Part shown: positions 40,318 to 48,608 of the stretch, one piece after another
Layout: the number at the start of each line of letters is the position of its first letter
How positions within the stretch are numbered: position 1 is the stretch's first letter
Assembly (NCBI GenBank): GCA_036259875.1
Contig: DATAAZ010000012.1
Span: 62,001 to 126,000, forward strand
Direction of reading: 5' to 3'
From: DATAAZ01 sp036259875
GTDB lineage: Bacteria > Actinomycetota > Thermoleophilia > Gaiellales > Gaiellaceae
Length of the DNA: 64,000 nucleotides
Program-made: the position numbers and the translations under genes
Notes under the pieces: generated by a model
Told to the model about the DNA's origin: nothing
The model's database searches: none
The model's input: the letters and a program-made list of their open reading frames with translations, nothing else

Positions 40318-41417
40318 GCGCCGCGCGGCTCGGCGGCCGCGTGCGTCGCCTCGGCGCCCTTCGGGAGCCGGTAGAGCTCGCGCGCGTTCTCTCCGAAGAT
40401 GCGCTCCTTCCACGCTGGGGGCACCTGCAGGCGCTCGGGGTCGTCGAAGTCCCAGTGCGGGTAGTCGGAGGCGAAGAGAAGGGTGTTCTCGCCGTCGATC
40501 GCCTCGAGCAGCGTCCAGAGATGGCGTAGCTCGGCCGGCTGCTCGAGCGGCTGGGTCGTGAGCCGGATGTGTCGCGCCGCGTACTCACTCGGCAGCATCG
40601 TGAGCCAGGGGGCCTCCTTGCGAAGCGCCTTGTAGTCGGCGTCGAGGCGCCACAGGATCGCGGGAAGCCACGCGACCCCGCACTCGATCAGGACGAAGTG
40701 CAGGTTCGGCCACTTCTCGAAGATCCCGTGCGCGATGAGGCTCGCGACGTGGCCGATCCCCGACTCGCAGAGGAGCGCGTGCGCCTCGAAGAAGAAGGTG
40801 GGGGGGCCGCAGCCGGTCGGGTTCGCGTTGACGCCCCCTTGGCCGCCGAGATGCGCCGCGATCGGCAGGTCGACCTCGGCGGCGGCGTCCCAGATCGGGT
40901 GGTAGAAGGGGTCGCCGTACGGGCGCTGCGCGCCGGTCGAGACGAGCACCTGGACGAAGTCGGGATGGTCGCCCAGCCTGCGGATCTCCGCGGCCGCCGC
41001 GTGGGGGTCCTGCGGCGCGACGACGAGCGAGCCCTTGAGGCGCGCGTCCCGGCTGAGCCAGGTGTCGATCGTCCAGTCGTTTGCCGCCCGGGCGAGCGCG
41101 GCCGCGAGGCGCGCGTTCGCGAGCGTCGAGACCTCGATCGCCTCGTCTCCGGTGAGAATCGCGTACTCGAGGTCGTAGCGGTCGAGGAGCTGCTCGCGCA
41201 GGAGCTCGTAGCTCGAGCCGGGCGGCCCGCCGTCGGGCGGGATCGCGTCGGTGCGAAGGAACCCTTCCGGGTGCAGCCACGGCTGGTGCGCGTGCGGGAA
41301 GGAATCGCGGCCGCCCGGGAGCTCGCCTCGCGCGAGGAAGTCGCGCGAGTACGGATCGAGGTAGGGGAGGAGCTCACGCGAGGAGGCCCAGCTGTTGTGC
41401 ACGTCGCAGTCGATCAT
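40314..41417 (-). CDS. amidohydrolase family protein (PF04909-like)
   Basis: A 367-residue TIM-barrel metal hydrolase of the amidohydrolase 2 group, which includes aromatic-acid decarboxylases. The N-terminal MIDCDVHNSW (D-x-H), the mid-barrel PIAAHLGGQGG (His) and the late LLFASDYPHWDFDDP (Asp) are the metal/catalytic elements. The lengthy segment around residues 190-215 (NPTGCGPPTFFFEAHALLCESG) is typical of the family. The substrate is unknown. It is coupled by ATGA to the IclR gene upstream and to the Rieske gene downstream, so it belongs to a regulated catabolic operon. Confidence 0.9.
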   Translation of the reverse strand: MIDCDVHNSWASSRELLPYLDPYSRDFLARGELPGGRDSFPHAHQPWLHPEGFLRTDAIPPDGGPPGSSYELLREQLLDRYDLEYAILTGDEAIEVSTLANARLAAALARAANDWTIDTWLSRDARLKGSLVVAPQDPHAAAAEIRRLGDHPDFVQVLVSTGAQRPYGDPFYHPIWDAAAEVDLPIAAHLGGQGGVNANPTGCGPPTFFFEAHALLCESGIGHVASLIAHGIFEKWPNLHFVLIECGVAWLPAILWRLDADYKALRKEAPWLTMLPSEYAARHIRLTTQPLEQPAELRHLWTLLEAIDGENTLLFASDYPHWDFDDPERLQVPPAWKERIFGENARELYRLPKGAEATHAAAEPRGA

Positions 41418-42223
41418 CGTCCGAGCGCTCCTTCCACTCGCTGTCCGTCGGAGGCGTGTCCGTTCCCCGGCTCGACCGCGGCGAGCCGATCACCGATCGT
41501 CCGCGCGGCTGCGACGCACGCCCTGGCGAGGACGGGCAGCCGTTCGGGCGGGATGCGGTACGCGGGTCCCGAGACGCTGAGCGCGGCCACGCACTCGCCG
41601 CGGCTCGCGAAGACCGGCGCCGCGACGCCGTTCAGGCCTTCCTCGAGGTCGCCGAGCGCCGCCGCCCAACCGTCGCGGCGCGCGCGCGCAAGCTCGCGCT
41701 CAAGCTTGGCGCGGTCGGTGACCGTGTTCGCGGTTACCTTCGCGAGCGAGCGGCGGGCGGGGAGCTCCGCCGCACCGAAGGCGAGGAAGACCTTGCCGTC
41801 CGAGCTCGCGTGGAGCGGCGTCCGCCGCCCGATCCACGTCGAGGCACCGATCAAGTGGGTCGATCCCGTCTGCGCGACGTCGAGCGCCTCGTCACCCGCG
41901 GGCACCGAGAGCACGACCGTCTCGGCCGTCTCCGCGGCCAGCGTGGCCATCGGCGGGCGCGCCGCAGCGAGCAGCGTCTGGCCGCCGACCGCGAGCAGCC
42001 CGATTCGCGCCGCCTCCGGGCCGAGCCGGAACCGCTCGCTGCCCGCCGCCCGCTCGAGGAAACCGTGCGTGACAAGCGTTCGAGCGAGGCGCGAGGCGGT
42101 GCTCTTGTGGACGTCGAGGAGCGCGGCGAACTCGCGGACGCCTAGCTCGCGCGCCTCCCCGTCGAACGCGGTCAGCATGCGCAGGGCGCGAGCGACGGTA
42201 TGCACGGAACCCGGGTCGCGCAT
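41414..42223 (-). CDS. IclR family transcriptional regulator
   Basis: A 269-residue regulator. The winged helix-turn-helix is at residues 6-65 (VHTVARALRMLTAFDGEARELGVREFAALLDVHKSTASRLARTL). The effector domain spans 80-250, with TPLHASSDGKVFLAFG and the late VAALSVSGPAYRIP block. It probably responds to a metabolite of the operon it heads (amidohydrolase, Rieske, molybdoenzyme), since its stop overlaps the next start by four bases. Open frame upstream to 42418 is rejected because it overlaps glpD and has no family sense. It lies 50 bases after glpD, so it may also be read from the upstream promoter. Confidence 0.93.
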   Translation of the reverse strand: MRDPGSVHTVARALRMLTAFDGEARELGVREFAALLDVHKSTASRLARTLVTHGFLERAAGSERFRLGPEAARIGLLAVGGQTLLAAARPPMATLAAETAETVVLSVPAGDEALDVAQTGSTHLIGASTWIGRRTPLHASSDGKVFLAFGAAELPARRSLAKVTANTVTDRAKLERELARARRDGWAAALGDLEEGLNGVAAPVFASRGECVAALSVSGPAYRIPPERLPVLARACVAAARTIGDRLAAVEPGNGHASDGQRVEGALGR

Positions 42224-42273
42224 GACGCAACGCCGTTGAGAATAGTGACACGAAACGGTGCCCGCTGGAAGCG

Positions 42274-43824
42274 TCAGCGCCGCGCGGGTGCGTCCCGACC
42301 TTGCACGCGGGGAGAGCCGAGGAGCTTCTCGACCCGCTCCGCGACCTCGCGCGTCGCTTCGCCGCGGTACGCGACCGTCGTCCGCCGGACGAGGACGTCG
42401 GCGGCGGTGCAGGCCCACTCGTGCTCACGCGCGTAGACCGCCTGCGCGGTGAGGTCGGGCGCGCCGGGCGCGAGCGGCGCGAGGCGCGCCGGGTCGCCGC
42501 CCGCGGCCGCGACCACGTCGTCCGCGAGCCCGCCGTACAGGTGCGCCAGGTGCTCGCGCGCGCGCGGCTCGAGCTCCGGGTGCCGGCGCGCGAGCAGCGC
42601 GGCGACCGAATCGGGGTCTCCCGCGCCGGGAAGGGCGACCGGCCGCGTCTCGACCCGGTGCAGGCCCAGCTCCGCCCGGAGCGCCGTAAGGACGTTGAGC
42701 GCGATCCGGCGGTACGTCGTAAGTTTGCCGCCCGCGATCGAGAGCATCCCGCCCCGTCCGCGCACGAGGATCGTCTCGCGTCGGGCGGTCGCCGGCTCGC
42801 CGCGGACGTTCGGAAGCACCCGAAGCCCGGCGAACGTCGCGCGCACGGCGTCCGCGCGCAGCAAGGCGCCGTCGAGCGCGACCGCGGCCTCCGCGAGCAC
42901 GGCCTGGACATCCTCCTCCGTGACTCGAAGCGCGTCGGGGTTCTCGTCGAACGGCGTCTCGGTGGTTCCGAGCAGCAGCAGTCCTTCCCAGGGCACGGCG
43001 AACGAGACTCGGACGGCGTCGTGCGGCACCGTGAGCGCCGCCGACCACGTCGCCTCGAGCGGCAGGAGGACGTGGACGCCCTTGCTGAGCCGGCTCGAGC
43101 GAGGAGCGTTCGCGTCTTCGAGCCGCCGGACATGGTCCACCCACGGCCCGGTCGCGTTGACGACGGTGCGAGCGCGAACGACAGCCGTCTCGTCGCCGAG
43201 GGCGTCGCGGACCTCGGCGCCTGCGACGCGGCCGCGGCTCGTCCGCAGCGCGACGACGTCGGCGTAGTTCGCCACCGTCGCGCCGGCGTCGGCCGCGGCG
43301 CGGACGTTCGCGAGGCAGAGCCGCCCGTCGTGCGTCACGGCGTCCGCGTAGACGGCGCAGCTCCGCAGGCCGTCCAGCCGAAGCGGCGGGACCCGTCCGC
43401 GGGCGGCCTCTGGGTTCACGGCGCGGGCAAGCCGCTCGCCCGCGAGCCCCGAGTACACGGAGAGACCGGCGCGAACGGTGAGCGCTCGGTAGGGGCCGTC
43501 GCGGTAGAGCGGGAGCAGGAACGACAGCGGACGGACGAGGTGCGGGGCGACGACGCGCATCAGGGCCCGGCGCTCGCGGTGCGCCTCCCGTACGAGCCGA
43601 ACGTCGCCCAGGCGCAGGTAGCGGAGGCCGCCGTGGATCAACTTCGACGACGCGCTGGTCGTCTGGGACCCGAAGTCGGCACGGTCGACGAGCGCGACGG
43701 CGAGACCCGCCCGCGCCGCCTCGTGCGCGACGCCGGCACCGATGATTCCGCCGCCGATCACGAGCAGATCGAAGCTCCGCCTCGAAAGCTCCTCCCAAGC
43801 CCGCTCGCGCCAGGTCAGGGCCAC
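42274..43824 (-). CDS. glpD: glycerol-3-phosphate dehydrogenase, FAD-dependent
   Basis: A 516-residue flavoenzyme that oxidises glycerol-3-phosphate to dihydroxyacetone phosphate. FAD binding is in LLVIGGGIIGAGVAHEAARAG. The GlpD blocks SQTTSASSKLIHGGLRYLRLGD, VNATGPWVDHVR and AGGKLTTYRRIA are present, and a C-terminal GlpD capping domain ends the protein. The GTG at 43824 overlaps the end of the PHP gene by ten bases. The enzyme sits last in an ABC-importer operon and near a glycerophosphodiesterase, which fits use of imported glycerophosphodiesters. Confidence 0.93.
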   Translation of the reverse strand: MALTWRERAWEELSRRSFDLLVIGGGIIGAGVAHEAARAGLAVALVDRADFGSQTTSASSKLIHGGLRYLRLGDVRLVREAHRERRALMRVVAPHLVRPLSFLLPLYRDGPYRALTVRAGLSVYSGLAGERLARAVNPEAARGRVPPLRLDGLRSCAVYADAVTHDGRLCLANVRAAADAGATVANYADVVALRTSRGRVAGAEVRDALGDETAVVRARTVVNATGPWVDHVRRLEDANAPRSSRLSKGVHVLLPLEATWSAALTVPHDAVRVSFAVPWEGLLLLGTTETPFDENPDALRVTEEDVQAVLAEAAVALDGALLRADAVRATFAGLRVLPNVRGEPATARRETILVRGRGGMLSIAGGKLTTYRRIALNVLTALRAELGLHRVETRPVALPGAGDPDSVAALLARRHPELEPRAREHLAHLYGGLADDVVAAAGGDPARLAPLAPGAPDLTAQAVYAREHEWACTAADVLVRRTTVAYRGEATREVAERVEKLLGSPRVQGRDAPARR

Positions 43825-44732
43825 AGCGGATTCGTCCAGGCCGTCCTCCCGTCCGCGTCTCGGATCTCGAGCCGCGCGTACGGAGCGTCGTTCGGCCCGA
43901 CGAGGCGGGCCGCGACGATCGACCCGTTCGCGGCGTGCTCGAGTATCTCGCCGTTGTGGCGGTACCCGAGCCTCCCCGCCGCGACGCTCGCTCCCCGGCG
44001 GGCGCCGGTGACGAGCGTCACCCGCTCCGCGGGGCTGCACCGCACCTCGACCGCCGGCCGCTCGATGTCGAGCGCGTCGACCGTCGGCCCCGTCGAGCTG
44101 TAGCAGGCGCCTTCACGAAGGGCGCGAAGGACTCCGGACGGCGCGCGCTCGGGGGTGCGCACCCACGTCCACGCGAAGCCGCTGTCGAAGCCGGGGTGGT
44201 GCGTGTCGTCGACCGCGATCGCGAGCCAGCGACGCCCCGTCTCGAGGAGCTCGTCCCAGTGCACGCTGGAGAGCCCGCGGCCGGTCTCGAGCTCGCAGCC
44301 GGCGTTGTAGACCTCGACGCCGAGGAGGCCCTTGCAGCGCTCGAGCTCGTGTGTCCGGAGGCCGCTCCAGTAGGGGTGCGCGAGGAACGGAACGCCTCCG
44401 TGCGCGAGCACCCACTCGGCCGTCTCGGCGAGCGTCGGCAGCTCGGAGTCGGGCGCGCTGGGCGCCTCGTCGACGCCGAGCGCGAGCACGTGCGCTCTGC
44501 GAGCCGAGCCGGGGAGGCGGGCGTCGAGCTCCGTGCTCGGGATGACGAGCAGGTGCTCCGTCGACGGCTCGTCCGTTCGAATCCAGTGGTCGGTGATCGC
44601 CAGGACGTCGAAGCCGGCGCGCTCGTAGTGGCGCACGAGGCAGCCGGGCCGAAGCTCGCCGTCCGACGCCGTCGAATGGGCGTGGAGCGCGCAGCGGAGC
44701 CAGACGCCCGGCATGGCGAAGGGGTTCGGCAT
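43815..44732 (-). CDS. PHP domain hydrolase (CehA/McbA-like)
   Basis: A 305-residue protein with a polymerase-and-histidinol-phosphatase metal centre. Motif 1 is CALHAHSTASDGELRPG (H17, H19), the second is LAITDHW, and further ligands lie in PSTELDA and FLAHPYWSG. A C-terminal beta domain follows residue 230. The family hydrolyses esters or phosphates, and the substrate here is unknown. It lies between the ABC transporter and glpD in one leftward operon, so it may split an imported compound before GlpD acts. The start may be the ATG at 44732 or one at 44714. Confidence 0.88.
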   Translation of the reverse strand: MPNPFAMPGVWLRCALHAHSTASDGELRPGCLVRHYERAGFDVLAITDHWIRTDEPSTEHLLVIPSTELDARLPGSARRAHVLALGVDEAPSAPDSELPTLAETAEWVLAHGGVPFLAHPYWSGLRTHELERCKGLLGVEVYNAGCELETGRGLSSVHWDELLETGRRWLAIAVDDTHHPGFDSGFAWTWVRTPERAPSGVLRALREGACYSSTGPTVDALDIERPAVEVRCSPAERVTLVTGARRGASVAAGRLGYRHNGEILEHAANGSIVAARLVGPNDAPYARLEIRDADGRTAWTNPLWP

Positions 44733-44753
44733 TCGTTCGAGCCTCGCGCCCGG

Positions 44754-46634
44754 CTACCGGTTGCCGGTGGGTGCCGCCGGCTCGGCCACGAGATCCGGGA
44801 TCGCCGAGAGGAGTTCGCGGGTGTACGGGTCGCGCGGCGAGACGAAGAGGCGCTCGGTCTCGCCCTCCTCGCGGACCTCGCCGTCCTTCATGACGAGGGC
44901 GCGCGTCGCGATCGTCCGCACGACGGCGAGGTCGTGGCTGACGAAGATGACGGCCGTCTCGAACTGCTCGGCGAGCTCCGCGAGGAGCTCGAGGATCGTC
45001 GCCTGGACCGAGACGTCGAGCGCGGAGGTGACCTCGTCGCAGAGGAGGAGCGACGGTCTCGCCGCGAACCCGCGGGCGAGCGCGACCCGTTGCTTCTGCC
45101 CGCCGGAGAGCTCCGCGGCGTAGCGGCCTCGCATTCCGCGCGGGAGCTTGACCGCGTCGAGGAGCTCCTCGACCGCCTCGCGCTCCCCGCTTCGCGGGAC
45201 GTCGTCTCGGAACAGGCGAATCGGCCGCCCGACGATCTCGCCCACGGTCTGGCGGGGGTTGAGCGAGGAGTCGGGGTTCTGGAAGACGAGCTGGATCTCC
45301 TTCCGCACGGAGCGGGGACGCTTCACCGCGCGGGGGGGAAGGTCCTTGCCGTTCAGGCGGATCGATCCCGCCGCCGGCGGGTGGAGTCCTGCGATCGCGC
45401 GGAGAAGCGTCGACTTCCCGCTCCCGCTCTCGCCGACGATCCCGAGCGTCTGCGCGGGGCCGATCGCGAACGAGACGCCCTTGACGACGACGGCGGCGCC
45501 GAATCCGCCGTACTCGCAGCTCACGTCCTCGACGACGAGAAGCGGAGTGCGGCCGTCGGGCGCCGGGCGCACGAGGGGGCGCTCCTCGACGAGGGGCGGC
45601 TCGATCTCCTCGGCGCGCAGACACCGGACCCAGTGGCCCGGCTCGAGCTCGCGAAGCTCGGGATGCGTCTCCCGCGTCGTGTTCGTCGCGTACGGGCACC
45701 GCGGCGCGAACGAGCAGGCGTCGTCGATGACCGCGGCGGGGGGGCGGCCCGGGATCCCGGAGACCGCGCGCGGGCGGTGAACGCTCGGGACGGCGGCGAG
45801 GAGCGCCTGGGTATACGGGTGGCGCGGTCGGCCCCTGAGGGCGTCGGCCGTCGTGTGCTCGACCACCTCGCCGGCGTACATGACGGCGAGCCCGTCCGCG
45901 ATCGTCGAGAGGAGGGAGAGGTCGTGGCTCACGTACAGCGCCGCGACGCCTGTCTCGTCGATCAGCGAGCGAAGGAGCGCCGAGACGCGCGCCTGCGTCG
46001 TGACGTCGAGCCCGGTCGTCGGCTCATCGAGGAGAAGGACCTCGGGGCGGCACGCGAGCGCGATCGCGATCGCGATCCGCTGCTGCTGTCCGCCGCTGAA
46101 CTGGTGCGGGTACCGCCCGAGCGCCCGCGCGGGCTCGGGGAGGCGGACCGCCTCGAGGAGCTCGAGCTGGCGGTCGCGCAGCGCCTGACCGCGCAGGCTG
46201 AGGTGCACCGTGAGCGGCTGCGCGAGCTGGCGGCCGATCGGGAGCGCCGGGTTGAGCGCCTGCGAGGCGCTCTGCGCGACGTAGGCGACTCGCCGCCCCC
46301 ACACCGAGCGGAGCTGGCCCGTCGACAGCGCGAGCAGGTCGACGTCGCCGAGCTTCGACCGCCCCTTGAGCACGCGCGACCCGGGCGCGCGGTAGCCGAT
46401 CGCGGCGAGCGCGGTCGTCGACTTCCCGCAGCCCGATTCGCCCGCGAGACCCAGGATGTGCCCGGCGCGAAGCGTCAGCGAGGCGTCCGCGACGACGACG
46501 TTCGTCTTCCCGTCCGCGCGGACGTAGCCGACGGTCAGTTCCTCGACCGAGAGAACGGGAGAGCCTCGCTCGATCCCGCGATCGAGCGGGCGGGGGGGAA
46601 CGGCGGCATCCTGCGGCGCCGGAGCGGCTGTCAC
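44754..46634 (-). CDS. ABC transporter ATP-binding protein, two fused ATPase domains (Dpp/Opp type)
   Basis: A 626-residue protein with two complete ATPases in tandem, equal to a DppD-DppF fusion. Domain 1 has Walker A GESGCGKST and signature FSGGQQQR; domain 2 has GESGSGKST and LSGGQKQR. Each is followed by Walker B (VLLLDEPTTGLDV and LLLCDEVTSALDV). The oligopeptide-type C-terminal Cys loop of the first ATPase, with FAPRCPYATNTTRETHP, is kept. The GTG start overlaps the permease stop by four bases. It energises import by the adjacent permeases. Confidence 0.95.
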   Translation of the reverse strand: MTAAPAPQDAAVPPRPLDRGIERGSPVLSVEELTVGYVRADGKTNVVVADASLTLRAGHILGLAGESGCGKSTTALAAIGYRAPGSRVLKGRSKLGDVDLLALSTGQLRSVWGRRVAYVAQSASQALNPALPIGRQLAQPLTVHLSLRGQALRDRQLELLEAVRLPEPARALGRYPHQFSGGQQQRIAIAIALACRPEVLLLDEPTTGLDVTTQARVSALLRSLIDETGVAALYVSHDLSLLSTIADGLAVMYAGEVVEHTTADALRGRPRHPYTQALLAAVPSVHRPRAVSGIPGRPPAAVIDDACSFAPRCPYATNTTRETHPELRELEPGHWVRCLRAEEIEPPLVEERPLVRPAPDGRTPLLVVEDVSCEYGGFGAAVVVKGVSFAIGPAQTLGIVGESGSGKSTLLRAIAGLHPPAAGSIRLNGKDLPPRAVKRPRSVRKEIQLVFQNPDSSLNPRQTVGEIVGRPIRLFRDDVPRSGEREAVEELLDAVKLPRGMRGRYAAELSGGQKQRVALARGFAARPSLLLCDEVTSALDVSVQATILELLAELAEQFETAVIFVSHDLAVVRTIATRALVMKDGEVREEGETERLFVSPRDPYTRELLSAIPDLVAEPAAPTGNR

Positions 46635-47542
46635 AGCGGCACGACCCCCTTCGCGGTCTCGCGGGTGAGATGGCGCGTGAGCGCGTCGGCGAGGAAGTTG
46701 AACGAGATCGAGAGCGCTGCGATCCCGAACGCAGGCGCGAGCGTCGCCCACGGCGCGACCGAGATGAAGCTGCGCGACTCCGCCACCATGAGCCCCCAGT
46801 CCGGTTTCGGAGGCTGCGCGCCGAGCCCGAGGAAGTTGAGCGTCGAGACGAAGATCACGGCGTACGTGATCCGAAGCGCGAAGTCGGCGATCGCCGGCGC
46901 TGCGATGTTCGGAAGCACCTCCCGAATGACAATTGCGCTCGTTCGCTCCCCGCGCGCCTGCGCGGCGGCCACGTAGTCGTTGGTGACGACCGCCTGCGTC
47001 GCGCCGCGAACGACGCGGCCCATTCGGGGGAGGAAGACGAGCGCGACCGTGACGACAAGGACGAGCCGGGACGTCCCGAGCCCGGCGATCACGACGAGGA
47101 CGAGGAGGAGCGGCGGAAGCGTGAGGAGGAGGTCGAACGTCCGCGTGATCACGGCGTCGGGCCACCCCCGGAGGTAGCCGCCGAGCATCCCCAGCCCGCC
47201 GCCCGCGACGAACGCGAGCGTCACCGCGATGAGCGGCACGAGGATGATCGTGTCGCCTCCCGCGAGAAAGCGGCTGAAGACGTCGCGGCCGAGGTGGTCG
47301 GTCCCGAGCAGGTGATCGGCACTCGGCCCGGTCGCCGCGGCACCGGTTCCGATCTCCGTCGGCGAGTACGGCGTGAAGAAGCGTCCGAACGCGATGACGC
47401 CGAGCATGACGACGCCGAGCGCGATTCCGATCCGTCCTTCGAGGCTCGTGAGGAGCGTGCGCCAGATCGACGGCGGCGGGGCCTCCTCCTCGATCGCCTG
47501 GACGCTCGGGACCTCGAGCGCGGCTCCGGGCGCGACGCTCAC
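46631..47542 (-). CDS. ABC transporter permease, DppC-like
   Basis: A 303-residue inner-membrane permease of the dipeptide/nickel family. It has an N-terminal membrane segment, then HLLGTDHLGRDVFSRFLAGG, the family-specific HxLGTDxxGRDxxSR box. The cytoplasmic EAA loop (AAAQARGERTSAIVIREVLPNI) contacts the ATPase, and NFLGLGAQPPKPDWGLMVAE is the closing signature. The GTG/ATG start is two bases from the stop of the DppB-like gene. Together with that gene it forms the import channel. Confidence 0.95.
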   Translation of the reverse strand: MSVAPGAALEVPSVQAIEEEAPPPSIWRTLLTSLEGRIGIALGVVMLGVIAFGRFFTPYSPTEIGTGAAATGPSADHLLGTDHLGRDVFSRFLAGGDTIILVPLIAVTLAFVAGGGLGMLGGYLRGWPDAVITRTFDLLLTLPPLLLVLVVIAGLGTSRLVLVVTVALVFLPRMGRVVRGATQAVVTNDYVAAAQARGERTSAIVIREVLPNIAAPAIADFALRITYAVIFVSTLNFLGLGAQPPKPDWGLMVAESRSFISVAPWATLAPAFGIAALSISFNFLADALTRHLTRETAKGVVPL

Positions 47543-47543
47543 G

Positions 47544-48608
47544 TCAGTGCGCCGCCTTCAGGCGCGGGTTGAAGTACACGACGAGGAAGTCGGCGGCCAG
47601 GCTGATCAGGATGAACATGGCGCCCATGACGAGCGCGATCGCCTGCACCATCGTCGTGTCGCCGCCGCCGATCGCCTGGACGAGCAGCTGGCCGATTCCC
47701 GGGAAGGCGAACACGTTCTCGACGACGATGACGCCGCTCAGGAGGTAGACGATGTTGATCGCGACCGCGTTCACCATCGGCACGGCCGCGTTTCGCATCG
47801 CGTGGTCCCACGTGATCGAGCGGCGCGAGAGGCCGCGCAGGAGCGCAGCCTGCACGTACGGCGCCGCGAGGGCCTCGCGCGCCGCGGCGCGCCCGATCCG
47901 GACGATGTACGGGACCATCGCGAGCACGAGGGTGAGCGCCGGGAGGACGTAGGCCTTCGCCTGGTCCTCGAACGTGGCCGCGAACGAGAGCCCGGTCGAG
48001 TCGACCGGAAGCCAGCCGAGCGTGACGGCGAACAGCATCAGGAGCCCGATTCCGACCACGAACTCGGGCAGCGCGGCAACGACGACGGTCCCGATCAGGA
48101 GCGCGAAGTCGGCCGCGCTCCCGACGCGTCGCGCCATGAAGACCGCGATCGCGACCGAGATGGGCAGCGCGACGAGCAGCGAGACGAGCGAGAGGATGAG
48201 CGTCTTCTCGAAGCGCGGGAGGATGTCCTCGCGGACCGAGCGGTTCGTGACCGCGGAGACGCCCCAGTCGCCGCGGACGAAGTCGCCGAGCCAGCTGACG
48301 TATCGCTCGTGGATCGGCCGATCGAGCCCACGCTCCTCGAGGTACGCCTGGAGCTGCTCCTCCGTCGTCTCGCGCCCGAGCGCGTTTCGCGCCACCTCCT
48401 CCGGCGACTTCACGTTCGTCGCCGCGAATGTGACGATCGAGATGACGAGGAGCGTCAGGAGCGCGGACCCGACCTGCTTCGCGATCGTGCGCAGCCGGAG
48501 GAACCGCGGCCGCCGGCGCGCCTCAGGGCCGCCCTCCGCGTCCGTCGGGGCCGTGGACGCGGGCCCCGCCTCGCGAGGCCCGCGTGACGACGCGGCCGGC
48601 GTCGCCAT
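47544..48608 (-). CDS. ABC transporter permease, DppB-like
   Basis: A 354-residue permease, longer than usual because of a Pro/Glu-rich 40-residue N-terminal extension before the first membrane segment (IAKQVGSALLTLLVISIVTFAATN). The periplasmic loop ERGLDRPIHERYVSWLGDFVRGDWG matches the family. Its EAA region is YVQAALLRGLSRRSITWDHAMRNAAVP. It is adjacent to the solute-binding protein gene, whose stop lies next to its ATG. It pairs with the DppC-like permease. Confidence 0.95.
   Translation of the reverse strand: MATPAASSRGPREAGPASTAPTDAEGGPEARRRPRFLRLRTIAKQVGSALLTLLVISIVTFAATNVKSPEEVARNALGRETTEEQLQAYLEERGLDRPIHERYVSWLGDFVRGDWGVSAVTNRSVREDILPRFEKTLILSLVSLLVALPISVAIAVFMARRVGSAADFALLIGTVVVAALPEFVVGIGLLMLFAVTLGWLPVDSTGLSFAATFEDQAKAYVLPALTLVLAMVPYIVRIGRAAAREALAAPYVQAALLRGLSRRSITWDHAMRNAAVPMVNAVAINIVYLLSGVIVVENVFAFPGIGQLLVQAIGGGDTTMVQAIALVMGAMFILISLAADFLVVYFNPRLKAAH

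Noticed and set aside
43935..46976. A 1013-codon plus-strand open frame
   Set aside because: It is antisense to the PHP, double ATPase and permease genes, rich in Arg, Glu and Asp, with no recognisable domain.
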